This document shows positions 52,654 through 62,488 of a DNA stretch of 64,000 nucleotides, in pieces. The notes below the pieces were generated by a model that was given only the letters and a program-made list of their open reading frames with translations, ran no database searches and was not told the DNA's origin. The stretch's first letter is position 1; each line of letters starts with the position of its first letter. The translations under genes were made by a program, and so were the position numbers. Source of the DNA: Parabacteroides sp. FAFU027 (lineage in GTDB: Bacteria > Bacteroidota > Bacteroidia > Bacteroidales > UBA7332). The stretch covers positions 186,001 to 250,000 of the forward strand of contig NZ_JAKZKV010000006.1 in assembly GCF_022808675.1 (NCBI RefSeq), written 5' to 3'.

Positions 52654-53592
52654 TTATATTTCAGTAGAAAATGTGTCGATATGACGGGTGCGTTTCTCTT
52701 CGAAGATATCCTCCACTTTAATCAGGATTCCTGTCTCTTCAACATCGCCGAAAGTATCGTTTACGGCTGTGCCAAACACCTTCATGGTTGGTGAAAGGCT
52801 CATGTAGGCATTTACCAGCGGTGGGATGTTGAGCCCCAGTTTACGAACCTCCTGATTCAGGATTTTATAATCATCCTTGAAGTTACCGGTGGAGAATAAT
52901 TTTTCCAACTGCTCCACATCGGTATCCCAATGCGGAGTAATCGGGGTAACCGGCCAGATAAGACGTTCCGGATCAGGGAAATATTTTTGCCAGAAGTGCA
53001 GAATCATGTCGCGTGCCCCTTTGTGGTAGTTGGGGTACATGGTCACCTTACCGTAATAATACTCGATATTCGACTTGATTTTAGGCAGTGCGCCCAGTCC
53101 GTCCCACAGGTTGTCAAGAGCAAAGAGGGCTTTGGCACCTGCTTTTGATGACTGGTATTCGAGGGTCACGAATGAACGTCCCAACTCCAGCGTTTTGGGC
53201 AGGTATTCTTTGATAAATTGCTCCGACATTTCGAACATGTGTGCCGTGGCAAGCATAGGATGTCCGTGCTCATCAAAGTTCACTTCATCACCATACATGA
53301 AACGGTAACCGCCGATGATCTCTTCGGCCTCAGGATTCCATACAATAAGCTGCTTGTAGGGATTCTCCATCGTGTCGTATTCATCAATGTCCACAGCGAG
53401 ACCCGTACCTCCGCCTGCATCGCGGAAAGCAATTTCGCGCAGACGTCCGATTTCGCGCATTGTATTCGGTGAATCGTGATGAGTGATTATGTAGATTTCG
53501 TTTCCCCCTTTATTGGTTTTACGTAAAAAGCGTTCCGGGGTCAGCTCGTTGAGTATTAATTGTTTGTCAACGGGAGCAATAATATTTTCCAT
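52654..53592 (-). CDS. glsB: GNAT-fold N-acyltransferase of glycine-lipid synthesis (GlsB/OlsB-like)
   Basis: 312 residues, cytoplasmic or membrane-associated, no signal peptide. It has the OlsB-like acyl-ACP N-acyltransferase pattern: MREIGRLREIAFRDAGGGTGLAVDIDEYD (about 45-75), EIIGGYRFMYGDEV, TLELGRSFVTLEYQSSKAGAKALFALDNLWDGLGALP (about 134-170). In Bacteroides thetaiotaomicron the gene pair glsB (BT_3459) and glsA (BT_3458) makes glycine lipids; GlsB attaches a 3-hydroxy fatty acid to glycine. Assignment rests on the match of family, adjacency to the O-acyltransferase gene and gene size, recalled and not searched. 22 bases after glsA. Confidence 0.82.
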   Translation of the reverse strand: MENIIAPVDKQLILNELTPERFLRKTNKGGNEIYIITHHDSPNTMREIGRLREIAFRDAGGGTGLAVDIDEYDTMENPYKQLIVWNPEAEEIIGGYRFMYGDEVNFDEHGHPMLATAHMFEMSEQFIKEYLPKTLELGRSFVTLEYQSSKAGAKALFALDNLWDGLGALPKIKSNIEYYYGKVTMYPNYHKGARDMILHFWQKYFPDPERLIWPVTPITPHWDTDVEQLEKLFSTGNFKDDYKILNQEVRKLGLNIPPLVNAYMSLSPTMKVFGTAVNDTFGDVEETGILIKVEDIFEEKRTRHIDTFSTEI

Positions 53593-53614
53593 ATAAATCT
53601 GTAGCGGTTTTGGT

Positions 53615-54436
53615 TCACTTATTTAAGGCGTAGGCTTTCTCTTTTACATAGTGCGCCCAGGCTGTGTGAGATTTGGTTTTGTCGAATGATTGCCAGGGAA
53701 CGGGTTCTCCGAATCGGATAGTAAATGTTTTGCCGTGTTGCTTAAATAATTCGCGGGGCAAAAGTAACATTTCAAGATTGATTTTCAGCCCGATTTTTTT
53801 GCGAAAAAGGGCGAAGTTGTAAAAAAATGAAGTGTTGCAGCCGTCAAAATAGACCGGTACAATATCCCGCTGGTATTGGATGGATTTGGCAATAAATGCT
53901 TTTTTCCATTCCAGATCTTCAATTTTTCCGTGTTGGCGGCGTGATACCAGACCGGCAGGAAAAAACAATACCTGTACATCGGAATTATAAACAGCATTAA
54001 TGGCTTCAGCAGAGTGTTTGCCCTGAGCCCCGTGTTTGTTCACTGGGACAAATACCGGCTCCAGATTCTTGATATTCATCAGGATATCATTGACCACGAA
54101 GCGAACCTTACCATTGAACTGTTTGCCGATTACGCTGATTAATGCGATGCCATCGAGTCCTCCCAACGGGTGGTTTGAGGCAAATACAAATTTCCGGTCT
54201 GTCGGGATATTTTCTAATCCTTCCACTTTCAGGGTGACTTCCCAGTGGTCAACCATGGCGTCGGCGAAGTCCGTTCCGTAGAGGTGACCGGCTTTTCGAA
54301 GGAAGGCATTGATCCCTTCCTGGTGGATAACCTTTTTCAGAAATGAAACGACAAAGCGGGGTAGTTTTTTGCTGATTTTCGGAGCCTTTTCCCGCAAGAC
54401 TTTATCGACGTCTATCTGAATGATTTTACTATCCAT
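53615..54436 (-). CDS. glsA: O-acyltransferase of glycine-lipid synthesis (GlsA/OlsA-like, PlsC family)
   Basis: 273 residues from the ATG at 54434-54436; a GTG at 54457 would add seven residues and overlaps a good -7 box, so it is rejected. PlsC-type acyltransferase: the catalytic region reads FASNHPLGGLDGIALI, a second block VRFVVNDILMNIKNLEPVFVPVNKHG, and block III-like LFFPAGLVSRRQHGKIEDLEWKKAF. The His and Asp of the first block are five residues apart (HPLGGLD) instead of the textbook four. In the glycine-lipid pathway GlsA adds a second fatty acid to the 3-hydroxyl of the first. First gene of a two-gene operon with glsB. Confidence 0.82.
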   Translation of the reverse strand: MDSKIIQIDVDKVLREKAPKISKKLPRFVVSFLKKVIHQEGINAFLRKAGHLYGTDFADAMVDHWEVTLKVEGLENIPTDRKFVFASNHPLGGLDGIALISVIGKQFNGKVRFVVNDILMNIKNLEPVFVPVNKHGAQGKHSAEAINAVYNSDVQVLFFPAGLVSRRQHGKIEDLEWKKAFIAKSIQYQRDIVPVYFDGCNTSFFYNFALFRKKIGLKINLEMLLLPRELFKQHGKTFTIRFGEPVPWQSFDKTKSHTAWAHYVKEKAYALNK

Positions 54437-54456
54437 AGTTTTGTGCAATTTCCGCA

Positions 54457-54464
54457 CAAAGTTA
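54457..54464 (-). promoter_or_regulatory. Predicted -7 element for glsA-glsB
   Basis: TAACTTTG on the minus strand, 20 bases before the glsA ATG. No clear -33 at 19-21 bases. Confidence 0.5.
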
Positions 54465-54610
54465 TATCAAATATTCGAATCCCTGAGTTGCAGGTCGTAT
54501 ATTAATCATTTTCAGGCTGTAATGAGTCGCTGGTCACTCTGGTTTTAACACTTTGAGAGGTGAAGATTTGCTTTATGTTTTTAAGACTAAAGGTTTGATA
54601 TAGAAAATGC

Positions 54611-54618
54611 TATCTTTG
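54611..54618 (+). promoter_or_regulatory. Predicted -7 element for the dcw cluster
   Basis: TATCTTTG, an exact TAnnTTTG match, about 158 bases before the rsmH ATG. A TTTG 13 bases upstream is too close to be a normal -33. The leader of about 150 bases carries no mraZ and no other recognised gene; this and the glsA box account for the divergent gap 54437-54776. Confidence 0.5.
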
Positions 54619-54776
54619 GGAAAAAGCTGTTGATAACTTTTCTTCAGAATATTGACCTGAAACAATTTTTATTCCTATTTTTACAGCTTGAAACGAGCGT
54701 GCAGTTGGATTGTGTCAAATGAACAAGATATTGTATGCGAGTTCCATGTGATGCCTGAATAATAAAATAAGGTCAC

Positions 54777-55724
54777 ATGAAAACAAATGATAAAAGCATT
54801 ATCCGAACAATGGACAATCAATCAGACTTTTACCATGTACCTGCCTTGCTGGAGGAGACCATTCATGGTTTATCTATCCGTCCCGGTGGCGTCTATGTTG
54901 ATGTAACTTTTGGAGGTGGAGGCCATTCGAAAGAAATTCTTAAACACCTGAACCCGAACGGAAGACTCTATGCCTTTGATCAGGATGAAGATGCCGAAAA
55001 GAATATCGTGGAAGATAAGCGGTTCGTGTTTGTGCGCAGCAACTTCCGTTTTTTGTATAACTTCATGAAGTATCATGGGGTGAAGTCTATAGACGGATTA
55101 CTCGCCGATTTAGGTGTTTCGTCCCATCACTTTGATGATGCGGATCGTGGCTTTTCATTCCGCTTTGACGGAGCCCTGGATATGCGTATGAATAAACGCG
55201 CCGGTACTTCTGCCGCAGAGTTGCTTAATACTTTGCCGGAAGAAAAGCTTGCCGACATTTTTTACCTCTATGGCGAGATGAAAAACTCCCGCAAAATAGC
55301 TTCCCTTATTGTGAAAGCCCGTCAAACAAAGAAAATAGTCACTATTGGCGATTTTCTCGAAGTGATACGCCCCTGCATTAGTAAGACGCAGGAGAAGAAA
55401 GACCTTGCGAAGGTGTTTCAGGCATTGCGGATCGAGGTGAATCAGGAGCTGGAAACTCTGAAAGAGATGCTGGAGCAGGCACGTGAACTGTTGAAGCCGG
55501 GAGGTAGGCTGGCGGTGATTACCTATCATTCGCTCGAAGACCGTTTGGTGAAAAACTATTTCAAAACAGGAAACTTCGAGGGTAAACTGGAGCAGGATTT
55601 CTTTGGAAATACAGTTTCGCCGTTGAAACCGGTGAGCAATAAAGTGATTGTGCCTTCGGATGAGGAGGTGGAGCGTAATCCGCGTGCCCGAAGCGCTAAA
55701 TTGCGCATTGCAGAAAAGTTGTAA
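54777..55724 (+). CDS. rsmH: 16S rRNA m4C1402 methyltransferase
   Basis: 315 residues. RsmH (MraW) methylates C1402 of 16S rRNA with SAM. The family signatures are present: FYHVPALLEETIHGLSIRPGGVYVDVTFGGGGHSKEIL (SAM site), DGLLADLGVSSHHFDDADRGFSF, DMRMNKRAGTSAAELLNTLPEEKLADIFYLYGEMKNSRKIA, and QALRIEVNQELE with GRLAVITYHSLEDRLVK. Either the ATG at 54777 or the one at 54810 (MDNQSDFYHVP) could be the start; the second fits the family length better. First gene of the dcw cluster. Confidence 0.95.
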   Translation: MKTNDKSIIRTMDNQSDFYHVPALLEETIHGLSIRPGGVYVDVTFGGGGHSKEILKHLNPNGRLYAFDQDEDAEKNIVEDKRFVFVRSNFRFLYNFMKYHGVKSIDGLLADLGVSSHHFDDADRGFSFRFDGALDMRMNKRAGTSAAELLNTLPEEKLADIFYLYGEMKNSRKIASLIVKARQTKKIVTIGDFLEVIRPCISKTQEKKDLAKVFQALRIEVNQELETLKEMLEQARELLKPGGRLAVITYHSLEDRLVKNYFKTGNFEGKLEQDFFGNTVSPLKPVSNKVIVPSDEEVERNPRARSAKLRIAEKL

Positions 55725-55753
55725 TTCAGTCGGTTCTTTCTAACTACAGTTTA

Positions 55754-56128
55754 ATGGCTATCAAATTCAAAAAAAACAACGAAAAGAAAGCTGCGCAGGA
55801 TGGTAAGAAAATTACGCTGCGTGACGTGATAGGCGGTCAGGTACTGGCTAACGGTTTTCTGGAACGTAATGCGGGTTTGATTGCCATGATTTTGTTTATG
55901 ACGTTCTTCTACATCAGCAACCGTTACGAGTGCCAGCAAAAGATGATGGACATTGTGAAGCTGCAGAAGAAACTGACTGATGTGAAATACGAAGCATTAA
56001 CCCGCTCAGCCGAGCTGATGGGGGGCAGCAAGCAGTCGCAGGTGAAAAACCTGATACTGGAAAACGGGATTGAACTGGAAGAGTCACAGACGCCTCCCTA
56101 CAAACTAACTAAACCGGCCAAAGAATAG
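55754..56128 (+). CDS. ftsL: FtsL-like cell division protein
   Basis: 124 residues with one membrane helix (about 41-55, LIAMILFMTFFYISNRY) after a basic cytoplasmic tail, then a periplasmic coiled-coil-like segment (CQQKMMDIVKLQKKLTDVKYEALTRSAELM). This is the layout of FtsL, the divisome scaffold that activates FtsW/FtsI; sequence conservation in the family is weak, so position is the main support. It sits between rsmH (29 bases) and ftsI (1 base), the usual place of FtsL in the dcw cluster. Confidence 0.85.
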   Translation: MAIKFKKNNEKKAAQDGKKITLRDVIGGQVLANGFLERNAGLIAMILFMTFFYISNRYECQQKMMDIVKLQKKLTDVKYEALTRSAELMGGSKQSQVKNLILENGIELEESQTPPYKLTKPAKE

Positions 56129-56129
56129 C

Positions 56130-58256
56130 ATGCCCATCGACAGAAACAGTATATTGAACCGATACGGTATTGTCATCATCTTTATCGTTTGTATTCTGGG
56201 ACTTATTGTTTACAAGATCATAAACATCATGTTTGTGGAAGGACAAAAGTGGCGGAATCTGGGCGAAAAAAATAAGATTGAGAATATTCAGATCGAGCCT
56301 ACCCGCGGAAATATTTACGCGGCAGACGGCCGGTTGATGGCGAGCAGTATTCCTCAATATGAACTGTACCTTGACTTTAAAGCAGACGGGTATATGGGTA
56401 CCAACAAGCGGGTGTCTTCTCTGGACTCTCTGGATAAATATATGTCAGGCCTTTGCAAGACTCTCTCAGAGATAATCGGTGATAAATCACCGGAAGAATA
56501 CCGCCGTCATATTCGCAAAGGATTGAGTAAAGAGAGCCGACAGTTTAAGATTTCAGGCAAAAAGGTTTCTTACACCAATCTGAAGCTGATTAAAGAAAAT
56601 CCGTTCATGAAACTGGCTCCCGGGATCAGCGGGTTTTACACCAAAACCTTCTTTCAGCGACGGAAACCATTTGGCTCTTTGGCTTCCCGGACTATCGGGG
56701 ATATTTACTCTGAAAAAAATAAAGGCGGTAAGAACGGACTGGAGCTTCAGTTTGATTCTGTTTTGCATGGGATTCCGGGTATGTGTACCCGTCAGAAAGT
56801 ACGGAACAGTTTCATCAATATTACACAGCGGGAACCGGTGGACGGTATGGATATTATGACCACCATCGATGTGAATATCCAGGATATTGCCGAAAAGGCG
56901 CTCCTTGATAAACTGACCGAGCTGGAAGCCGAATCGGGTACTGTGGTTCTGATGGAAACCAGTACCGGAGAGGTAAAGGCCATTACCAATATGGCCCGAA
57001 TGGAAAACGGCGAATACGGGGAAACCCGAAATCAGGCCGTTTCGGATTTGAGTGAGCCGGGATCTACATTCAAAGTGGCCTCCATGATGGTGGCGTTGGA
57101 TGATGGTAAAGTCAAACCATCGGACACCATCGATACCGGTAACGGACTCTGGGCGTACAAAGGAAAAGTCGTACGAGACCACAACTGGGACAAAGGCGGT
57201 TACCACCGCATCAGTGCCGCACAGACCATCTGGTATTCTTCGAATGTAGGGGTGTCTAAGATTATCGACAGGGCTTATCACGATTGTCCTGCCCGCTATG
57301 TGGATAAAATCAATCAACTGGGCTTTAACCGGAAGCTGGATTTCCAAATTCCCGGACAGGCAGCGCCTCGTATTAAATATCCTGGAAATTCGAATTGGTA
57401 TAAGACTACCCTGGCCTGGATGTCGTTTGGTTATGAAACGCAGATACCTCCGATATACACGCTGACCTTCTTCAATGCGATAGCGAATAACGGAAAAATG
57501 ATTAAGCCTCATTTTGTCCGTAGTATCAATCACAACGGTACCGTAATGCGTACTTTCGAGCAGGAGGTGGTAAATCCGCAGATCTGTACTCCGAAGACAT
57601 TAGGCATCATTAAGGATATGTTACTGGGGGTTGTGGAAAAAGGAACTGGAAAGTCGGTAGAATCGCCTTACATCAGGATTGCCGGAAAGACGGGAACCGC
57701 TCAGGTTTCGCAGGGTAGCTCGGGATATAGCGGTCACCAGGTAAGCTTTTGCGGATATTTCCCAGCAGACAAACCAAAATATACGGGGATAGTCGTGATA
57801 CGATATCCCAAAATAGGCCACCCGTCAGGAGGAACCATGTCGGGGGGTGTTTTCAAAAGAATTGCAGAGCAGGTATATGCTCGAAGCCTGACCGTGCCTG
57901 CCTATATGGCTGTACGGGATTCATTGAATACGGCCTTTCCAATGGTAAAAGCCGGGTTGAAAAGTGATATCCAGTCTGTATTGCGTGCATTGAGAGTCCA
58001 TACCGTTGACCTGGGAGGACGAAATAACTGGGTTAAACCGGAGTCGGAAAAAGGAGCCGTTGCATTGAATGGCTATGCCGTTGCCGCCAATCTGGTGCCG
58101 GATGTCAAAGGAATGGGTGCCCGTGATGCTGTCTTTTTGCTCGAAAATTGTGGTTTGCGGGTGAAACTGATGGGATGCGGAACCGTTGCATCGCAAACCC
58201 CGGCGGCAGGAACACTTTTGCAAAGGGGACAGGTTATTACCATTACTTTGCAGTAA
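56130..58256 (+). CDS. ftsI: Division-specific penicillin-binding protein (PBP3) with PASTA domain
   Basis: 708 residues. One membrane helix (about 12-33), a pedestal dimerisation domain (RGNIYAADGRLMASSIPQYELYLDFKA, about 55-230) and the transpeptidase domain. Active-site motifs: Ser312 in STFK, Ser370-x-Asn372 in YSSNVG, and Lys520 in KTGTAQ. A single PASTA domain closes the protein (LVPDVKGMGARDAVFLLENCG to the end, about 650-708), found in many Bacteroidota FtsI and also in Gram-positive SpoVD/PBP2x types. It crosslinks septal peptidoglycan. 1 base after ftsL, 40 before murE. Confidence 0.94.
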   Translation: MPIDRNSILNRYGIVIIFIVCILGLIVYKIINIMFVEGQKWRNLGEKNKIENIQIEPTRGNIYAADGRLMASSIPQYELYLDFKADGYMGTNKRVSSLDSLDKYMSGLCKTLSEIIGDKSPEEYRRHIRKGLSKESRQFKISGKKVSYTNLKLIKENPFMKLAPGISGFYTKTFFQRRKPFGSLASRTIGDIYSEKNKGGKNGLELQFDSVLHGIPGMCTRQKVRNSFINITQREPVDGMDIMTTIDVNIQDIAEKALLDKLTELEAESGTVVLMETSTGEVKAITNMARMENGEYGETRNQAVSDLSEPGSTFKVASMMVALDDGKVKPSDTIDTGNGLWAYKGKVVRDHNWDKGGYHRISAAQTIWYSSNVGVSKIIDRAYHDCPARYVDKINQLGFNRKLDFQIPGQAAPRIKYPGNSNWYKTTLAWMSFGYETQIPPIYTLTFFNAIANNGKMIKPHFVRSINHNGTVMRTFEQEVVNPQICTPKTLGIIKDMLLGVVEKGTGKSVESPYIRIAGKTGTAQVSQGSSGYSGHQVSFCGYFPADKPKYTGIVVIRYPKIGHPSGGTMSGGVFKRIAEQVYARSLTVPAYMAVRDSLNTAFPMVKAGLKSDIQSVLRALRVHTVDLGGRNNWVKPESEKGAVALNGYAVAANLVPDVKGMGARDAVFLLENCGLRVKLMGCGTVASQTPAAGTLLQRGQVITITLQ

Positions 58257-58296
58257 GAAATAAAAGTATTGTACTATAATATAAAAGCAGTCAGAG

Positions 58297-59763
58297 ATGA
58301 AAATTCAACAACTCATTTCAAAACTGAAAGTCAAACAACTTATCGGTTCCACTGAAACGAAGGTAACAGGTATCTGTTCTGATTCCCGGAAGGCAACAGA
58401 CGGAAGTCTCTTTATTGCCGTGACCGGTACGGCAGTGGATGGACACGAATTTATATCATCGACCATTGAAAAAGGGGCAAAGGCAATCGTTTGCCAACTT
58501 TTTCCGGAAGAGTTATCCGATGGGGTAACCTATATCCAGGTAGAAAACAGCTCGGAAGCATTGGGTTGTATAGCCGCTACGTGGTATGGTTTCCCTTCTG
58601 AAAAACTGACTTTGGTTGGCGTTACCGGTACGAATGGCAAAACGACCATTGCTACCTTATTATATAATATGTTCCGTGCAATGGGGCACTATGCCGGATT
58701 GGTTTCAACAGTTTGTAACATCATTAATGATACCGAATTTCCGGCTACACATACCACGCCTGATCCCATTTCCCTGAATCACCTGCTGGCGCAGATGGTG
58801 GAAGAGGGTTGCGAATATGCCTTCATGGAGGTGAGTTCACACGCTGTGGACCAGCACCGCATTGCCGGACTAAAGTTTGCCGGAGGGATCTTTACCAACC
58901 TGACCCGAGACCACCTCGATTATCACAAAACAGTCGATGCTTATTTGAAGGCGAAAAAAGGATTCTTTGACCAGTTGCCCAAAGAGGCATTTGCCCTGAC
59001 TAACGGTGACGATAAGACCGGTCCTGTCATGTTGCAGAATACCAAAGCGAAGAAATACAGCTACTCCCTGCGTACATTGGCAGACTATAAAGGCCGAATC
59101 CTTGAAAATCATTTTGAAGGAATGACACTGGAAGTTAACCAGCGGGAGGTTGTGGTTCACTTCGTAGGGAAGTTCAATGCCTCAAACTTGCTAGCTGTAG
59201 TCGGTGCGACCCATTTGTTGGGGAAAAGCATGGATGAGATATTGCTTATCCTGAGTACCCTGAAGCCGGTTTCGGGCCGTTTCGAGACGTTGCGTTCGCT
59301 GTCCGGTTATACTGCGATTGTCGATTACGCCCACACTCCGGATGCCCTGAATAATGTATTGAATGCCATTCATCAGGTACTTGAAGGGCAAGGCCGGGTG
59401 ATTACGGTGGTTGGAGCCGGCGGAAACCGCGATAAAGGAAAACGCCCCATCATGGCCAAAGAAGCAGTCAATGGAAGTGATAAGGTAGTTCTGACATCCG
59501 ATAATCCCCGCTTTGAAGAGCCGGACGATATCATCAACGATATGGTGGCCGGTCTTGATATTCTTGATAAGAAAAAGGTCCTGACTATTACCGATAGGAA
59601 ACAGGCTATCCGTACAGCGTGCATGCTGGCGCAACCGGGCGATGTCATCCTGATTGCCGGCAAAGGACATGAAAATTATCAGGATATCAAAGGGGTCAAA
59701 TATCACTTTGATGACCGCGAAATCGTCCGCGAGATTTTTGAAGAGTTAAACGGGTTATCCTGA
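58297..59763 (+). CDS. murE: UDP-MurNAc-L-Ala-D-Glu:meso-diaminopimelate ligase
   Basis: 488 residues. ATP-binding loop [17 protein letters not shown], Mur ligase middle domain ([50 protein letters not shown]-like segment), and C-terminal [15 protein letters not shown]. The specificity motif DNPR (Asp402-Arg405) marks meso-diaminopimelate as substrate, so the cell wall should be A2pm-type. Length and order in the cluster are normal. Confidence 0.96.
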   Translation: MKIQQLISKLKVKQLIGSTETKVTGICSDSRKATDGSLFIAVTGTAVDGHEFISSTIEKGAKAIVCQLFPEELSDGVTYIQVENSSEALGCIAATWYGFPSEKLTLVGVTGTNGKTTIATLLYNMFRAMGHYAGLVSTVCNIINDTEFPATHTTPDPISLNHLLAQMVEEGCEYAFMEVSSHAVDQHRIAGLKFAGGIFTNLTRDHLDYHKTVDAYLKAKKGFFDQLPKEAFALTNGDDKTGPVMLQNTKAKKYSYSLRTLADYKGRILENHFEGMTLEVNQREVVVHFVGKFNASNLLAVVGATHLLGKSMDEILLILSTLKPVSGRFETLRSLSGYTAIVDYAHTPDALNNVLNAIHQVLEGQGRVITVVGAGGNRDKGKRPIMAKEAVNGSDKVVLTSDNPRFEEPDDIINDMVAGLDILDKKKVLTITDRKQAIRTACMLAQPGDVILIAGKGHENYQDIKGVKYHFDDREIVREIFEELNGLS

Positions 59764-59811
59764 CTCACGATATAATAAACATATAGTTTTTCACTTGTAA
59801 CTAATAACTAA

Positions 59812-61071
59812 ATGCTTTACTACTTATTCCAATACTTACACGAACTAAATGTTCCCGGAGCAGGTGTTTTCAAGTACATCTCATTCCGTTCGGGAGCAGC
59901 TTTGATTTTATCCTTATTGATTTCAACAATTATAGGCCGTCGTATTATCGATAAATTGCAAATGCTTCAGATTGGAGAGTTGGTCCGTGATCTGGGTCTT
60001 GAAGGACAGATGCAGAAAAAAGGTACTCCTACCATGGGGGGGATTATCATTATTATCTCTATTCTCGTGCCGGTATTGTTAATCGGTCGTTTGGGAAATG
60101 TCTATATGATGCTGATGATTATGACCACCGTGTGGTTGGGACTTATCGGATTTCTGGATGACTATATCAAGGTATTCAAAAAAGACAAAGAAGGTCTTCA
60201 GGGAAAATTCAAAGTTGTAGGTCAGATAGGATTGGGACTGATTGTAGGAATTGTCCTGCTGATGAGTCCTAAAGTGGTTATGCGTGAAAATTCAGAGGTA
60301 CGCCAGGGCAATGTGATTACAGACGTACAATATCACAATCAGGATGTTAAGTCAACAAAGACAACCATTCCATTTGTAAAAAACAATAACCTGGATTATG
60401 CTGATCTGGTTAAGTTTACAGGTGAGAATTACCAGGCCTGGGGATGGGCGCTTTTTATCCTTGTGGTTATTTTTATCGTAACGGCGGTATCCAATGGTGC
60501 TAATTTAACTGACGGGTTGGACGGCCTTGCTACCGGAACCTCATCCATAATAGGGGTCACACTGGGTATTCTGGCTTATGTGTCCAGTAACGTGAACTAT
60601 GCTTCCTACCTTAATATCATGTATCTGCCCGGAGTGGAGGAGATGTCTGTATTTGCAAGTGCCTTTATCGGGGCAACGATCGGATTCCTCTGGTTTAATT
60701 CCTTCCCGGCTCAGGTTTTTATGGGGGATACCGGAAGTCTTACCCTTGGTGGTATCATTGCCGTCTTTGCCATCATCATTCACAAAGAGCTGCTGATCCC
60801 GATTCTTTGCGGGGTGTTCCTGGTGGAAAACCTTTCTGTTATTTTACAACGTTATTATTTCAAATATACGAAGAAGAAAACGGGTACTGGAAAACGTATT
60901 TTCAAGATGGCTCCGCTTCACCACCATTTCCAGAAGCCGGGAAATGCAGGTATTGATGCCATTATTCAGGGGCCAATACGCCCTGTGCCTGAATCGAAAA
61001 TTGTGGTTCGTTTCTGGATTATCGGGATCTTACTGGCGGTAATTACTATAGTTACATTGAAAATCCGTTAA
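59812..61071 (+). CDS. mraY: Phospho-MurNAc-pentapeptide translocase
   Basis: 419 residues, about 10 membrane helices; makes lipid I. Signatures: [42 protein letters not shown] (Asp pair), [34 protein letters not shown], and the HHH motif in [12 protein letters not shown]. About 60 residues longer than E. coli MraY (360) through an insert around residues 155-200 ([36 protein letters not shown]), a known feature of Bacteroidota MraY as I recall. 48 bases after murE. Confidence 0.96.
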   Translation: MLYYLFQYLHELNVPGAGVFKYISFRSGAALILSLLISTIIGRRIIDKLQMLQIGELVRDLGLEGQMQKKGTPTMGGIIIIISILVPVLLIGRLGNVYMMLMIMTTVWLGLIGFLDDYIKVFKKDKEGLQGKFKVVGQIGLGLIVGIVLLMSPKVVMRENSEVRQGNVITDVQYHNQDVKSTKTTIPFVKNNNLDYADLVKFTGENYQAWGWALFILVVIFIVTAVSNGANLTDGLDGLATGTSSIIGVTLGILAYVSSNVNYASYLNIMYLPGVEEMSVFASAFIGATIGFLWFNSFPAQVFMGDTGSLTLGGIIAVFAIIIHKELLIPILCGVFLVENLSVILQRYYFKYTKKKTGTGKRIFKMAPLHHHFQKPGNAGIDAIIQGPIRPVPESKIVVRFWIIGILLAVITIVTLKIR

Positions 61072-61101
61072 TCCCATTTTTGAATATAGAAGAAGTTATA
61101 T

Positions 61102-62442
61102 ATGAGCAAAAGAATTGTAGTATTAGGAGCGGGAGAGAGTGGTGCCGGAGCAGCTGTTTTGGCCAAAGTAAAGGGATTTGATGTTTTTGTCTCAGATAAA
61201 TCTGCTATTGCCGATAAGTACAAAGAGCAGTTGGACAAATATCAGATTGTCTGGGAAGAGAGCACCCATACTGATGAATTAATACTGAATGCTGATGAGG
61301 TAATCAAAAGTCCGGGAATTCCGGATAAAGCGCCTATTATGAAGGCGATTATCGAGAAAGGAATTCCAGTGGTCTCTGAGATTGAGTTTGCCGCCCGCTA
61401 TACCGATGCAAAGATGGTCTGTATCACCGGTAGTAACGGTAAAACGACTACCACAATGCTGACTTACCATATTTTGAAAAAAGCAGGATTGAATGTCGGT
61501 CTTGCCGGAAACGTGGGTAAAAGCCTTGCCTTGCAGGTGGCAGAAGACAACTTCGAATATTACGTGCTGGAGTTGAGCAGTTTCCAGTTGGATAACATGT
61601 ACGATTTCCGTGCCAATATTGCTATCCTGCTAAACATTACCCCTGACCACCTCGATCGTTACGATTATTGTATGCAGAATTATATCAATGCTAAATTCCG
61701 CATTACACAAAATCAGACTCCTGAAGATGCTTTCATCTATTGGAATGATGACCCCATTATCACCGAGGAAATTAAGAAACGCCATATCGATGCCCGTTTT
61801 TTTCCATTTGCCGAAATCAAGGAAGTGGGCGTAAAAGGATATACGGAAAATGCCGATCTTGTTATTGAAGCTCCTGAGAGTGACGCATTCTCCATGGAAC
61901 TGAGTAAGCTTGCATTGTCAGGCACACACAACCTTTATAACTCATTGGCAGCGGGTATTTCAGCTAAGTTATTGCAAATCCGTAAAGAGAAAATCCGTGA
62001 AGCACTGGGCGATTTTCAGGGCGTGGAACACCGCCTGGAGAAGGTAACCCGCGTGCGTGGTGTGGAATATATCAACGACTCAAAAGCAACCAACGTAAAC
62101 TCTTGCTGGTATGCGCTCCAAAGCATGAAGACTCCTGTGGTTCTCATCCTGGGAGGTACTGATAAAGGAAATGACTATACCGAAATCGAGGAACTGGTAA
62201 AACAGAAAGTGAAAGCGATAGTTTGCCTGGGTGTGGACAATAGCAAACTGCATAAATTCTTCGATGGTAAAGTGGCTGTTATTACCGATGCCGGATCTAT
62301 GAAGGAGGCGGTTGATAAATGCTACCAGTTATCGGATAAAGGCGATACCGTATTGCTCTCTCCGTGTTGTGCAAGCTTCGACCTTTTCCAAAGCTACGAA
62401 GACCGCGGACGCCAGTTTAAGGAGTGCGTGCGTAACCTGTAA
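61102..62442 (+). CDS. murD: UDP-MurNAc-L-alanine:D-glutamate ligase
   Basis: 446 residues. N-terminal Rossmann domain (VVLGAGESGAGAAVLA), VIKSPGIPDKAP, ATP loop ITGSNGKTTTTMLTYHIL, AGNVGKSL, LELSSFQLDN and C-terminal EYINDSKATNVNSCWYALQ, LILGGTDKGNDY and LLSPCCASFDLFQSYEDRGRQF. All ligase motifs are intact. It adds D-Glu to the peptidoglycan precursor. 30 bases after mraY. Confidence 0.96.
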   Translation: MSKRIVVLGAGESGAGAAVLAKVKGFDVFVSDKSAIADKYKEQLDKYQIVWEESTHTDELILNADEVIKSPGIPDKAPIMKAIIEKGIPVVSEIEFAARYTDAKMVCITGSNGKTTTTMLTYHILKKAGLNVGLAGNVGKSLALQVAEDNFEYYVLELSSFQLDNMYDFRANIAILLNITPDHLDRYDYCMQNYINAKFRITQNQTPEDAFIYWNDDPIITEEIKKRHIDARFFPFAEIKEVGVKGYTENADLVIEAPESDAFSMELSKLALSGTHNLYNSLAAGISAKLLQIRKEKIREALGDFQGVEHRLEKVTRVRGVEYINDSKATNVNSCWYALQSMKTPVVLILGGTDKGNDYTEIEELVKQKVKAIVCLGVDNSKLHKFFDGKVAVITDAGSMKEAVDKCYQLSDKGDTVLLSPCCASFDLFQSYEDRGRQFKECVRNL

Positions 62443-62488
62443 TCCGGTATATCTGTTTAGAGAATTATAATCCAACAAAACGACAATT

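Noticed and set aside
56553-57533. Minus-strand open frame of 326 codons opposite ftsI
   Set aside because: Antisense shadow of an intact PBP gene; composition rich in His, Arg and Ile with no recognisable domain.
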